A stretch of 64,000 bases of DNA from the NCBI RefSeq assembly GCF_051020765.1, contig NC_134939.1:14377203-14441202 (forward strand), read 5' to 3'. The stretch comes from Lasioglossum baleicum (taxonomy: Eukaryota > Arthropoda > Insecta > Hymenoptera > Halictidae). Under the pieces are notes generated by a model that was given only the letters and a program-made list of their open reading frames with translations, was not told where the DNA came from and made no database searches. Shown piece by piece: positions 24,363 through 36,180 of the stretch (positions are counted from its first letter, which is position 1; each line of letters opens with the position of its first letter). The translations under genes and the position numbers were made by a program.

Positions 24363-25262
24363 CACTTTTCAACCATTGTATCGATGTCCAAAATTTTCGA
24401 CAACGTTCAATAACATCGTAATCTTTAACTTCGAATTAATTCAATATTCATTGATGCTTAAATCAGCAGCTGTGCGAAAAATGTATTTTCTGTTTTTGCG
24501 TGAAGATGAAACAGAATCAAGAATAATCTCATTGTGAACACATGCAGGGTGTCCCAAAAATGTTGTACTCCCTTGAAAGGCGTGTGCTATGTTTCGCTTG
24601 AAACATGCCAAGATCACCATGTTGAACAACATTTCCCTTTAAAGCTTCACAACTTCCAAAAACTTTCGAACCATTGTATTGGTATCCAAAATTTTCTACA
24701 ACGTTCAATAACATCGTAATCTTTAACTTCGAATTAATTCAATATTCATTGATGCTTAAATCAGCGGCTGTGCGAAAAATGTATTTTCTGTTTGCGTGAA
24801 GATGAAACAGAATCAAGAATAATCTCATTGTGAGCACATGCAGGGTGTCCCAAAAATGTTGTACTCCCTTGAAAGGCGTGTGCTATGTTTCGCTTGAAAC
24901 ATGCCAAGATCACCATGTTGAACAACATTTCCCTTTAAAGCTTCACAACTTCCAAAAACTTTCGAACCATTGTATTGGTATCCAAAATTTTCTACAACGT
25001 TCAATAACATCGTAATCTTTAACTTCGAATTAATTCAATATTCATTGATGCTTAAATCAGCGCCTGTGCGAAAAATGTATTTTCTGTTTTTGCGTGAAGA
25101 TGAAACAGAATCAAGAATAATCTCATTGTGAACACATGCAGGGTGTCCGAAAAATGTTGTACCTCCTTGAAAGGGGTGTGCTATGTTTCGCTTGAAACAT
25201 GCCAAGGTCACCGTTCTGAACAACATTTTCCTTTAAAGCTTCACAACTTCCAAAAACTTCGA
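24363..25262 (+). repeat. Tandem repeat, three units of about 297 bp
   Basis: Three head-to-tail units begin near 24363, 24661 and 24957. Each contains CAGGGTGTCCCAAAAATGTT (GTCCGAAAAATG in unit 3), a GCTATGTTTCGCTTGAAACA block and a TGATGCTTAAATCAGC block. Units 1 and 2 carry identical stretches of nearly 190 bp, so the array is recent or homogenised. The CAGGGTGTCCCA motif resembles transposon ends seen elsewhere in insects, and a diverged match lies near 41961. Confidence 0.92.
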
Positions 25263-26124
25263 AGATGAATGTTGTTCGGAATGGCGAGCTTGACAACATA
25301 TTTCAATGTGATGGTATGCAAAATATCAATTGTTTAAAGAGGTTATAGTAAGTCTCCACAACACAACTTGTACCTTCTAAGTACCTTTGTGCCTTGCTCG
25401 TAAACCCGCTCAATTGTTTAAAGAATTATACAAAATAATAACACGGTCAGTATTTGGTACCTACACTGCCTTTTTGCGTTGCTTCAACGCTTTCTTTCTC
25501 ATTGTCCCAAAAACGCGAGGCATCCAACGAACGGTAGTAGGTTAAGGTTAAAGCGACGAAACGACTGCGGACACTTAATTGTGCGCCACTGTATTATGCA
25601 GTGATAACACGTTGGCTAGACAAAGAGACGCATGGAGAGGTGATAGGCATTTAATAGCACTATTAATATTTAGAGACCAATAGCTCCATCCCCTGTGACA
25701 CGTATTTCGCGTCTACAAATCGGATTGCGTGACGAAGAGATCGCACACGGGGGGGGGGGGGGGGCACGGGACTACGAAAGTGTCAAAGGCGGGGTCAAGC
25801 GGAATGGACGAGGTACACCTCTCATGCCCGTATACCTAGCCAACTCTGTCATCTCTGCGCGATACGCACTCCGCAGACTATACGGTGCAGCGCGGCGTAG
25901 AGTACTACACCGCAAGAGGACCTGTCAACGAGGTTTAACAGTCCCTAACGTGCGCGCGTGTTAGAAAATAGATTGAAACGCTGAGCGTCGCAAGGCCGAA
26001 ACTGATCACCTGAACCTGAAGGATAGTAACCTTACAACTGGCAAAGCGGACATGGTCAAGTTACACGGATCGATTTTGATGAAGCTTATGGTGAGGGGTA
26101 CACCTTGGACAAATATTCGACATT
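25263..26124. other. Intron with G16 tract
   Basis: Holds an uninterrupted run of 16 G at 25749-25764 and a moderately GC-rich stretch to 25960. The 89-codon frame crossing the G run is an artefact. No gene recognised. Confidence 0.5.
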
Positions 26125-26248
26125 ATTGACGGTGATTTTGTAGTTCACAATGAAAATTGCTGTCACTGTTTAGGGTTCCATTAAAAAGTGTTTAGCCATG
26201 AACCATAGATTTTTAAAAATTATGCAGTAATCACCGGTCGGTAATGTG
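26125..26248. mobile_element. piggyBac-type MITE fragment, reverse copy
   Basis: Ends in CCGGTCGGTAATGTG followed by TTAA at 26249-26252. The body is the reverse complement of the left half of the 8336-8576 element, including the AAAAAGTGTT and TTGCTGTCACTGTT regions. The other end is missing. Confidence 0.6.
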
Positions 26249-26252
26249 TTAA

Positions 26253-26998
26253 AAAATGTTTACAACATTGTAGCGAGTGCCGCGAAAAATTTAACAAGGT
26301 GCCTGTATGTACATAATTCGGTACAGTATACCATAAGTTAATGAGATTAAGGTCTTAGGTACGCAGTGGATTTTCAAACTTCATTTTTTCGCAGACTAAG
26401 CTTGGGATGAAAGCTAAATATTATTTATTTTTCGAGAAACATTGTATTGTACGAGAAGCATCGTACAAATAAAATTATAGAACTCCCATCTTCTTTCTGA
26501 CGGAAAAGAATCATCATGTACATGTATGACGTGGAAAGTTCAACGTTTCAAAAACTCGTACAGCTCTCTGTCTACTATTCCGCTTCAAGACTCGTTTCGT
26601 TGAGCGTAACGCGTATTCTACAAAAGAGAATGTTTTTTTTCCCCCACGTAAATTGAGGCGCAACGCGCGAATGTTATTTAAGAGAACAGCGATCCGGACG
26701 TCACGAGTGACAAGCATGAATATCAAACGTGTGCAAATTCGGTACAGGAAGCTGTCAGCCAAGTATACATAGAGAGAAACGCGAGAAACGCGCGCGCGAG
26801 AATGTGCGGAGAGAACCGAGTACATATGTACAATATTTCACCCTCGACAAAGAAAATTTTTGTTGGGAGCATGAGCTGCGAACACGTCTAAAATAGAAGA
26901 TAGAAGCTGTACCGAGGATCATACTGACACATTTTGACGCAGCCTTTTAATTACTAACGAACGGTAATTATTGCAAATCGTTAACAAATTAATTTTGT
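26253..26998. other. Intronic stretch, nothing seen
   Basis: Mixed composition. A 103-codon minus-strand frame at 26514-26825 has no recognisable domain. Confidence 0.4.
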
Positions 26999-27130
26999 AT
27001 TTTCAGACGCAAAATTCGCTGGAAGATGGTCCATACTTGGATCGAAACGTTGAGAAAAATCTTTTAAATTGCAAAATTGCTTTGCTTTCATTTTGGATCG
27101 AACCTGTGCGCCGATAACATAAACTAATTT
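26999..27130 (-). repeat. Repeat family R, copy with empty TTAA site
   Basis: Contains TTGGATCGAAACGTTGAG, AAATTGCAAAATTGCT and GGATCGAACCTGTGCGCCGA in the same order as the copy just downstream. At 27064-27067 it has an uninterrupted TTAA between CTT and ATTGC, which is the point at which the neighbouring copy is split by an insertion. Confidence 0.8.
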
Positions 27131-27293
27131 CTATTAATTCGATACGATCGACAAAACAGAATATTTATCATGGATGGCGATAATCACACACATAATGAAA
27201 GTTCCTTTAGTACAATATTCAGTATTTTTCAGACGCAAAATTCTCTTCAAGATGATTCATACTTGGATCGAAACGATGAGAAAAATTTTTTGA

Positions 27294-27704
27294 CCCTTAA
27301 CTGGGCGCATGGGGTCTATTTGACTCCGAGTGGTATAAAATAGTACATAAATTTTAGGTGGTGTCTCACAGACCTCAGAGATTTTAGATTGATTGTAACA
27401 TTGTAACAACGCGTGACAGTCGTTAAGTATTTTCGAATAATAAAAATTTAATTTCGTGGATCTGCGCTTTTACTCTGATAAATTACAAGCCTCTTAAGCA
27501 ATACCTAATCTTATATTTATGAAGAAGGTACTTATTTCTATAATACAATATATTAGGTTGGGGAAAAAGAAATCCATCATTTCTCCGCTTGAGATAACGT
27601 AAAAATAATGGATTTCTTTTTCCCCAACCCAATATTATTTCGGTGGGTCTGTGAGACCCCACCTTACCACTTACGATACATTTTCCCACCTTACCAACGC
27701 CGGG
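27294..27704. mobile_element. piggyBac-type element inserted in repeat R
   Basis: 411 bp between TTGA (27290-27293, one base off TTAA) and TTAA (27705-27708). It starts CCCTTAACTGGGCGC and ends CCAACGCCGGG. Inside, GGTGGTGTCTCACAGACC and GGTGGGTCTGTGAGACCCC form subterminal inverted blocks. There is no long open frame. The TTAA site, the CCC ends and the intact empty site in the sister repeat support a piggyBac-type transposition. It carries a mariner MITE at 27553-27632. Confidence 0.8.
27553..27632. mobile_element. 80-bp mariner-type hairpin MITE
   Basis: Flanked by TA on both sides (27551-27552 and 27633-27634). The ends TTAGGTTGGGGAAAAAGAAA and the complement finishing TTTTTCCCCAACCCAA make arms of about 27 bp around a short centre. 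The start TTAGGTTGG is typical of mariner-family ends in insects. It lies inside the piggyBac-type element, so it is the youngest insertion of the three. Confidence 0.85.
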
Positions 27705-27775
27705 TTAAATTGCAAAATTGTTTTGTTTTGATTTTGGATGGAACCTGTGCGCCGATAACATAAATTAACTTATAG

Positions 27776-30700
27776 ATAGTTCGAATTCCATAAATCCACT
27801 AGTAATTGTTACGAAATCGTATAATCGTCGTTCAAGGGCTGAAGGTTGAAATTTCGGAGGCCCTTAGCTCGATGAACACCTCGGCCAGGGACGTGTGGGC
27901 CGTGGGCGACAAATCTAGGAGATCAGGAGAGGGGAGTCGCGAAATGCGGCGCGCGGCGATTCAGAGTTTGTGGAGCGACACGATAGGAAAGGGCGAGATG
28001 AAACGCCAGGGAAGGGGAGACTGCTATGACAGCGAAGAGAATAAAAGAGGATGGAGAGAATCGGAGTAGCCTGTGAGACGCCAAACCGCCAAAGAGTCTG
28101 GCAACGCAACGGGAGCAAATGGGCGCCACGATGTCGCCCACTTTTCTCTCGGTGTTGTTCCTACACTTGTATGTATGTATACGTGCAGGAAGTTGTACGT
28201 GTACCGACGACGGCAAAGAGGAACAGAGGAGAGCAACGGAACTGAAAGAGATGTAGCGTTGGGGCTGATGCGTTTGCCACGAACATGGCCAAACGTCTCG
28301 GCGGCTACGAGGTCACCATGTCGCAACATTCTCTATGCTATTTTTCGCTCGTCCGACGTCTTCGTCCCTCCTTCCACCACCATCGCACTCTACTTCTATC
28401 AATTGCGTTTTATGTTACGGTCGAAGGATCTCCCTGCTTCAGCACTCGGAAAAACTTTAGTATTACATCGGACTGTCCTCAACGAGGAGCTCTCGGCCGG
28501 TACATTAGCCGGAATTACTTGGCGAATCAACGAAACCTTCGACATGTTATGTTAGAAATTTATTATAGAAATCTCTTGACGAAAATTTCTTTCAATTTGA
28601 ATTGTATTTGATTCCTATTTCGGGCCACGCCTTTGATAATGTTCGTTGCAGCAAGATTTTATTGTTACGGGCTGGCCGAATAGTCCTATAAATGTTCGGT
28701 CTGCACTTCGACTGACCATGGCAGCACATGACATGGCGTTGAAAGCTTTTCTTAGAATTTTATTATCTTGTTGTAAAATGAATGACTCTTTGATGTTCAT
28801 TTTTCTTATTCGATTCACAAATCTCTGTCTTGTAAACTGCTTTCTACGAATTGTTTAGACTTCCTAGTGAAAAGTAGCCTCGTGTTAGCACCTATCTCCA
28901 CGGTCATGTTTAACACGTTCGCTGCCAAGTCATTCATGTTCGAGTGACGAAATGGTTTCTCGCGATCTAAATGTGCTAAATTTGTTTAAGGAAAAGTGTA
29001 ATGAAGAAGAAAAATCTTAAAATCACGATTTTAGTTTTATTAAATAAATTGCTTTGACCCTGCGAAATTTCGTAATCTCTGAAGGGGTACGTTCACGAGT
29101 TTTGAACATTATAAATATTTATAAAAAATGACACAATCTGTGTTATAAAATACGAAGAAGACACGATTCAAAGATTACACCTTCAATAAATTAACTGAGC
29201 AGTAAATAACTTCCTAACAATGCATAAAAACGACGATGAAAACGAACACCAACTGTTTGTAAGACCTCAGAGTACACTGATAAGACATTATGGGGAATGA
29301 AAAGATATTTCACTTTGTTTAGAACTATGGAAAGTCTAAACAAGTTTGGAAGTTCGAACGTAATACATATGATATACATATGTATATGTACGTACATATG
29401 TTTAGTGGCTTGCACTTATAAATTAGATCTTCGATTTTTTATTGTAATTTGAAAACATCATGAAGCAATAATAAAAGTAGAATATTATAAAGACGTAAAA
29501 TCAGCAGTTGCACAGTAAAACTTGACCAAATGTTTTTTCATTTACGAGATTTAAACATTGTTCTATCTTTCGCTTTTCAAGATTTTAGCTGATTTGTTTG
29601 TTGATTTGAGTATTTTGGATATTTTCACTAAAAGAATCTGATCCATTATATCATTTCCAACCATTCCTTCGCTATTGTGGAAACTTATTCATGATATCTC
29701 TTTTTAGGATACCACAGGCCACATCCATTTATTCACATTTCCTTCAACAAAACGCAAATCACTGTGTCTGCCGCCAACCTGTATTCCCAAACTGTAACGG
29801 ACACGCCATTTTTCTTAATTTCACGAATGATATTTTGCATACTAACTTTGCATTAGGCTTCCTCCAAACTGTGGTTTATTTATTTGAACCGCAAATAGTG
29901 AATTTACCGTGATCCGAAGAAAATGCTTCGTTTAAAAGATAGAATTCATGGTCATACATCTTCCTCCCGCGAATGTACAGTTTTACTTCATGCTATCTGT
30001 CGACGAGGTTAATCGTTACTTACATTAGTTATATTGTATTATATTGCACAATTCGTTACGACCGTTGTCTTTCCAAAAGTAATTCCGAACGTCAAAAAAT
30101 CCCGCTCGCAAAATAGCGATCACTGTCGCTAAAAATATTAGTGTTGTTGATTTCCGCACGTCTCTCCAAATTAAAATTTACATTAAAACAGCTTACAGAC
30201 TACTCTAATGTTAGCAATATTTAGGTGTTCTGTTTCTCGTGAATATGACGGTCCCTTTTATACAAATTATACATAAATACATACATAAAATATATTCCTC
30301 CGAATGATCTATTTTTTACGAAATTAAGTTTCCACTTTTATCCGGCTAATTGACATTAATCGAATTTCGCTATGCGCTGTGTCAAAGTTCAGAGGTTTTC
30401 CATCTCTTCTGACAATTAGTTTGACCCTGTTTGCCTCTCGAAATTGTCATTTCCTATTAATAATAGATACATACCGTGGAAGGAGATTATCCGGACAGCG
30501 CGCAAAAGTATCCATTCGTTATTAATGGAAAAGTGTCCCGAGGATTGGAACCAACTAATTGTGAGTCCATACATAACGTGCCAACGTAATTTTATCATTC
30601 CAACTTTTGCGTTTCTAGTTCAATCTTCTGAAAGCTACTTATATTCATACCGTAGTTGGTGAAAATCCGTGATAATGTGTAATATGTCACCGAGGATATG

Positions 30701-32384
30701 GCCAAGCTCCTTATTTTCGTATTTCACTGCGTATTAACCTATTTTGCGTGTGTTATTCTCCGTCGTTTTCCGTTTTCCGTTTTGTTTGACCTGGTTGCCA
30801 GACTTTTCGAGCATTCAACGTCCTATATACCGGCATTTATTGATGGCCCTTTTTGGTCGTCTTTCAATTACGTCAAATCGCAGCATCCGCAATGCAGCTC
30901 CTTCTTTATTTGCGCTTGCAGACTTCAGTATTTATTAAAAAAACCTTTTACACAAGTCACAATCATAATTACACTAAATTGGCAAATATGACGATTGAGT
31001 CTCTGCCAATTTTGTTTATCTGTGCCCTCTCAAATCGAACAGGGCTAATTATATGTATGCTAAACATATTGGGGATGTGTTAACTTTGATTTCAGAACGC
31101 TGCTTTTCTAAAACGATATTATTAGAATTATTCAGATCAAACTTGATCGATTCAAATATGATTCATTGGAAAATCTCTAATCGCAGTTAATTGCTATAAA
31201 AAATTAAAATAATCTTTAACAGGAATTCACTTGCCGAATGGGGCCTTCTAACATCTTAAAAACAATCCAAGTTGTTTAATCCAATTTCAAAAAGGTTGTT
31301 TTGTTCATAACTACTGTATGTCCTTCTCGTTGTCCAAGTTAGGTTTTTCGTGGCCTCGAAGTCACCGAATTGTTCGAAAAGAAACTGTGTATGTAGCACA
31401 GTAGTTCTAACGACGGTGGCCTACATACTTTTTACCAACCGAAGCAACCGAAGCGTTAAGTAAACAACCGGTAACGCGGATCTTCCGCTTGAAATTTTCT
31501 TGCAAAAATTAATCAATTTCACGCCTCGCGTCTGAACGGTAATCATCATGAACTTAATTAATTTTATTGTTCGTGTACGATCAGAAGAAACCGGCCCACC
31601 GTGTTCTCCTCCTCTTTCTCTCTCTCTCTCCCGGAAGTTTCTTTCAGCGTTTTCTTGTTTTTGAGTCTGCTCTCGTGTCTGTTTCGTCGTTTGTTTTTGT
31701 TCACTTTTCCGTCCTCGTCGCTATTACTCATCCTCACTTTCTGAACGTTTTCCATTAAAAACCTGTATAGTATCCGGCCTCGTCAGCACACATACCCTTG
31801 TCGTCCGGGTTCCCGACGTCGTGATTCAACAGATTTCGCACACTCTTTCGCCCGATTACAGGATTGACAGCGTAAGTTTTTAATTGAACCCGGTCGGAGA
31901 CGATTTAATAGGACGAAACAGACTTAATGACACGAGTTTCCTGAGAGAGCCGAGAACGGTAGCAATCCGCCATCACCGTTTCGAATTTTTTCGAAGAATA
32001 GCCTACCCTACCCGGCCGATTATCTTCATAATTGTCCTCGGCAGCAGAGCATTTCAGGATTGATCACTGGCATCCAGCTTCCGCCAAACGATTCGCGTTT
32101 CACTGCTGCACCACGCTGGCTCCTCCTGCATACATGAATGAATCATTCCCTGAGAAATTAGAGTAGGGCATCGATCTTTCTCCCTTGTTACGATCCCAAC
32201 AATCTTCTGTAATTATTTTCGCGTTGTTAAACCCAAGAGTTGGACAGAGGTGTCCAGGAATTCTAAGGTCACTTTGTGACCACACAAAGTATCGAAGATG
32301 ATACTTTTTCTGCTGGAATTCATTTCATTCGTCGTATTTTGCGCGAACTCTGCATCGAGACTCGACAAGTCGCAACTGTTATGC
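27776..32384. other. Intron with GC-rich patch, no gene seen
   Basis: A CpG-rich segment at about 27840-28560 carries a frame of 160 codons (28073-28555, plus strand) and several frames on the opposite strand over the same bases; none has a domain I know, so composition explains them. TTAACACGTTCGCTGCCAAG near 28914 resembles a single piggyBac-type end. The stretch 29000-31500 is AT-rich with nothing recognised. A CT-rich run lies near 31605-31632. Confidence 0.35.
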
Positions 32385-32515
32385 AAAAGAAAAATGTTCT
32401 ACATAGATGAAGATCATCTATGATATCGGGATCGAAACGTTCAGTGTTTAATTATTTGCAAAATTGCTTCTAGTTTATCATTGATCGAACCTGTGCGCCG
32501 ATATCATCACACTTT
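32385..32515 (-). repeat. Repeat family R, diverged copy
   Basis: Shows GATATCGGGATCGAAACGTT, ATTTGCAAAATTGCTT and GATCGAACCTGTGCGCCGAT followed by ATCATCACA, in family R order on the minus strand. Truncated or diverged at its far end. Confidence 0.65.
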
Positions 32516-33681
32516 GATTATCAAAAATACGATCGATAAACATTAAATTTTATAGATGGAGAATGTCACGCGCGAGCAAAAATATAGGGTGTACATATTC
32601 GAATGTATTCTCGGCGGGGCAAACAAAATTGTCAATCGTTCTCCAAACCGTATATTTTTATAATCTCGGGACTTGAAAAAACGTTTTTCTTCTATCTCGA
32701 TCACAAAAGGACTGTCGTGACAATAGTGTAATTGTAATCTCCTTTAAGCTCCTTTATGCATAGAATCTTTTTATCTTGACACCAAAAAAGCAAGCCAGAG
32801 AAATTATTTTTGTGGCGGAAAGACAGAATTCAGAGAATACAAGGGAGCAGAAATGCCTGTTTGGACAGGAAAGTACACGAAGCAGAAACAGATTCCTCTT
32901 CTGCATCACATTCCAACAGTTTTCCTTTATACCTTCGTATAAATATACGCTCATACAGCCTCGCTGCTTGTCACGCATATTCTCCAACGTATGTATTCCC
33001 GATCCTGATACCCGCATCTCATTGTCAGTATGTATTATCTGACACCAGAGCTGAGTAGACTTGATAGAAAAAACATTTCAAACACCCTTTGTATTATATT
33101 ATTAAATACATACTACGCTATACAGTACAAAATCGTTTAAAAGTGCTGTATATGCGTATCTCTTGTGCCACTGAGTGTACAGTCTTGTTAAACAATTTTT
33201 CTGTATTGTAAATTTACTGTCACATAAAAAAAATATACATATACAGTCTTTTTAGACAGTTTTTTGGTCGCGTTATACGATAGTCTACTTGCAGTTACAA
33301 TTCTATTTGAAATAATATAACATCTCACTTGATACTGTGTATTTGACACGTTCCACGGTTTCGTACGGTTGCAGGCTGTCTACGTTTCTTTCTCGAGTTC
33401 TACAACCTTTTTATCGCTGTTGAAACGTAGACCGCAATGTCTTCGTTTCGAGTGCAAGAAACCTTGTACCTTCGATTCGCTCAATAAATCCCATAACCAT
33501 CTTTTATCGGAGATTATACTGCAATTTTCTTCCTAGAGGAAGAAGGGTGAAAGGGGGATTTGGAAACGAAATGTAATAGAACTGTGATGGACGGGGAGAA
33601 ATGATGGAAACCGCAGAATAGATCAAAGCGTTTCGATGGTTCGATATTTGTTGCTTGCACCTGCGTCGTTAAAAGGCAATA
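32516..33681. other. Intronic stretch, short shared segment only
   Basis: A segment at about 32680-32720 (TTTTTCTTCTATCTCGATCA followed by AAAGGACTGT) recurs at 45465-45500, so it belongs to a dispersed repeat. No gene recognised. Confidence 0.4.
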
Positions 33682-34346
33682 CAGTATTTTATCGATAATT
33701 GTCCCCGACACGGGTCTACTCGGGGACAATTATCCGCCAGTGATACTATTCTTTGACTTCTGAACGTAGAAAAGGACAGTGGAGATTGAGAGGCCCCGAG
33801 AAGTGTAAGCATATCTAATCCAATGACAAAACTTCTTTATATTTCGTTATTTATTGGCGGGACTTTGACCAACATTATTCGTGGCATTTTTCTAATGAAA
33901 ATTATACCAAATATGATGTAATTCCAATTATATTTGCTTGGGTAATGAACGATGAAAGTTTTCGCCGCAAAGAAGGACAGCGTATGGGAAAGAAAGAGAT
34001 GCAGTTCAAAGAACTTCCCATACGCTGTTCCTCCTTGCGTTCGATTCCTTCATCGTTCATTAAACAAGTCAATATTATCCGAATTATATAATATTTGGTA
34101 TCATTTTCAAGGGAAAAATTCCATGAATATGTTGGTCAACATCCCATAAAAAAATAATGAAGAATAAAGAAGTTTTGTCATTGGATTAGTGTGGTCTCAC
34201 CGATATTCCCGAGCCGTATGATGTCATACTTCTCGGCGGGCCTCTCGAGCTTCTTGGCCCCTCAAGGGGGTACACCCCGCAGGAGTGGGGATAGTTCTGG
34301 GACAATTATCGGCCAGACATTTGGGACATTTATCGATCAAGTACTG
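33682..34346. mobile_element. Long fold-back MITE with TA sites
   Basis: 665 bp between TA dinucleotides at 33680-33681 and 34347-34348. The left end is CAGTATTTTATCGATAATTG and the right end is the worn complement finishing ATCGATCAAGTACTG. Inner arms pair as well: TGACAAAACTTCTTTAT near 33824 with AAAGAAGTTTTGTCA near 34171, and CCCATACGCTGT near 34017 with ACAGCGTATGGG near 33977. A separate 14-bp hairpin, ATAATTGTCCCCGA with TCGGGGACAATTAT, lies at the left end. No transposase. The TA sites and CAGTA ends fit the Tc1/mariner superfamily. Confidence 0.75.
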
Positions 34347-35971
34347 TACAACCTTTTTTTCTCTTCCAGTTTTTTCGAATCACAATAGTTTTCGAAGAAA
34401 AAGGAACGCTGGCTAGTACTGACACGAACACCCTGTATACTTGCAGCAACATACATACATAGCTCGCAATTATTAGAAAGCAGTATAGAGCGAACAAATG
34501 GCTGCTCGATTAACAGAACTGTTCGAAGAAAAACGTGTGTCACTGGACCCTACGACTATAAACTTTAATAGAGATAAGAAATACGACCCGTGGGCTGAAT
34601 TAGGTGTTGATTGAGCTGAATTTACGAGATACAGCGGAGCATCGATTATCTGAACTAATAGGGAGAAAACTTGTCCTGATAAACGGCTCTCCGAGTAATC
34701 GGTCTTGGACGAGTTATAAATATACGTATGCACTGTACCACGAAACTGCTGAAGAGAAACTAATTTTGAAAAGTAAAAACTCTTGCGTGACAGAACACAT
34801 TATGAGTGAGGTGTACAAAGCAATTTAATCTAATTTCTTTGTAACAATCTCTCGCATTTCTTCGAATATATGTATAAATCTTTATTCGATCCCCTCAGGG
34901 TTACAAACTCCTTTTCTCCTCCCTACCTTCTCTCTTACTCTATTTCTTACTGCTAAATTCTTAACCTACTACTTATCCTAAAACCTTATAACTCTATACA
35001 ATTTAATACTACTTACAAACTGCTATTTATCTCTATTTTTTACATTCTTTCTTCCAATGATGATGTTTTTTACTAGAAAGATTCTTCAAGGCTTTCGGTG
35101 GAAAATTGCTGGTGGTTTTTACGTAGAAGGTCGAGTCACCCCCTTCTCGGCTGTACCTTCGATTGCCGATTACCCTGTACATTCGAATTCCCCTTATAAT
35201 GTATTGACCCAAGCTTTTTCGTACGGCCATAAATAACGGGAATATTTAGGCTTCCCATTTTGAATGCTCCACCCCGTGTATCGGAGGAGCGTAGGGGAAT
35301 GGTAAGGCGGCAGGAGGGAGGGAGGGAGGAGAGGAAGAAGAAGAAAGGAAGATGGCCCCGCGGAAGATCGAATTGAATTACCGTGGAGGGCGAGAAAGGC
35401 GGTTTCACTTTTCCCTCGATTGGCTACGAGGATTGAATCATGGAAGCTCGAGACTTCCTGGACGGATCGAATCTCATTTAGATTTCTACCGTGAGATACT
35501 AGACGTCGGCGTCGGTTCCGAGCTTCTCGAGCTCTATGGCACGCGAACGGCATTCCTGTCTGCGCCGTAATCGTCTGCGATTTATACAATGCTGTCCAGT
35601 CCAGCTTTCCGAGTCTCCCGGACTAGTTTGTCTCTTCCAGATAGTCTGGCGAACAGGTGGTGATTTTTTGAAATGCCCCGCATTTTATCGGGATTCCGTT
35701 CGAGATTATGCTTTGTTAGTTATCTTGTCGTTCAATTACATGTGTGTACCGCATTAATAATAATCGTTGGGTACTGTTAACGCGTGGCTTCATTATTCGT
35801 TTCCCATCTTTTTACACACCTTCTTCGAGTTCTTCCTCTGGGTTCGATCATGCAATTTCTTCCCTTCGCGCGTATTATGTATTTCTTTTTTTTTTTATCA
35901 ATGCAATCTCAATCTCAACGAAGAAATCATTTTGCAGTGCTGTACGGACGTTTCAATTGCAGTATGATTAG
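34347..35971. other. Intron, no gene seen; possible LINE tail
   Basis: At 34868-34910 the string CTTTATTCGATCCCCTCAGG followed by GTTACAAACTCC reads, on the minus strand, like the 3' tail of a non-LTR element ending in GAATAAAG. A GGGA-rich run lies at 35310-35345. Frames of 60-130 codons on both strands at 35136-35590 have no recognised domain. Confidence 0.35.
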
Positions 35972-36172
35972 TAGACTGCGGATCTTTATGGAAAATACAA
36001 AATGTGTGCATTGATTGCAGGACACAGGAGCCAAATAAAAATTGTATTTATCTTTTAATTATCCCATTAAGCTGAAACTAACACATTGGTGTCCTGAAAT
36101 ATTTTTCACATGCCCACTGCTTTAAATTGTACGTATCCATTTTTGTCATAAATGCATAAAATCCGCAGTCTA
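35972..36172. mobile_element. TAGACTGCGG-family MITE, complete, 8-bp TSD
   Basis: A 201-bp copy with perfect octamer duplications ATGATTAG at 35964-35971 and 36173-36180. The left end is TAGACTGCGGATCTTTATGG and the right end finishes CCGCAGTCTA. The interior matches the truncated copy at 37133 (GATTGCAGGACACAGGAG type). Confidence 0.9.
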
Positions 36173-36180
36173 ATGATTAG

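Larger units (their letters stand above)
27222..27775 (-). repeat. Repeat family R, copy split by insertion
   Basis: The left half (27222-27293) ends GAAAAATTTTTTGA and the right half (27705-27775) begins TTAAATTGCAAAATTG. Joining the halves reproduces the order of boxes in the intact neighbour at 26999-27130. The interruption is the element at 27294-27704. Confidence 0.8.

Noticed and set aside
24529..25226. Identical 61-codon frames repeated in the tandem array
   Set aside because: Their identity reflects the 297-bp DNA repeat; no coding signal of their own.
27085..27115. tRNA-derived SINE suggested by the GGTTCGATCC box
   Set aside because: No A box at the expected distance, no T-stem pairing and no A-rich tail in the copies.
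28073..28555. 160-codon plus-strand frame
   Set aside because: No recognisable domain, competing frames on the other strand, and located in a CpG-rich intronic patch.
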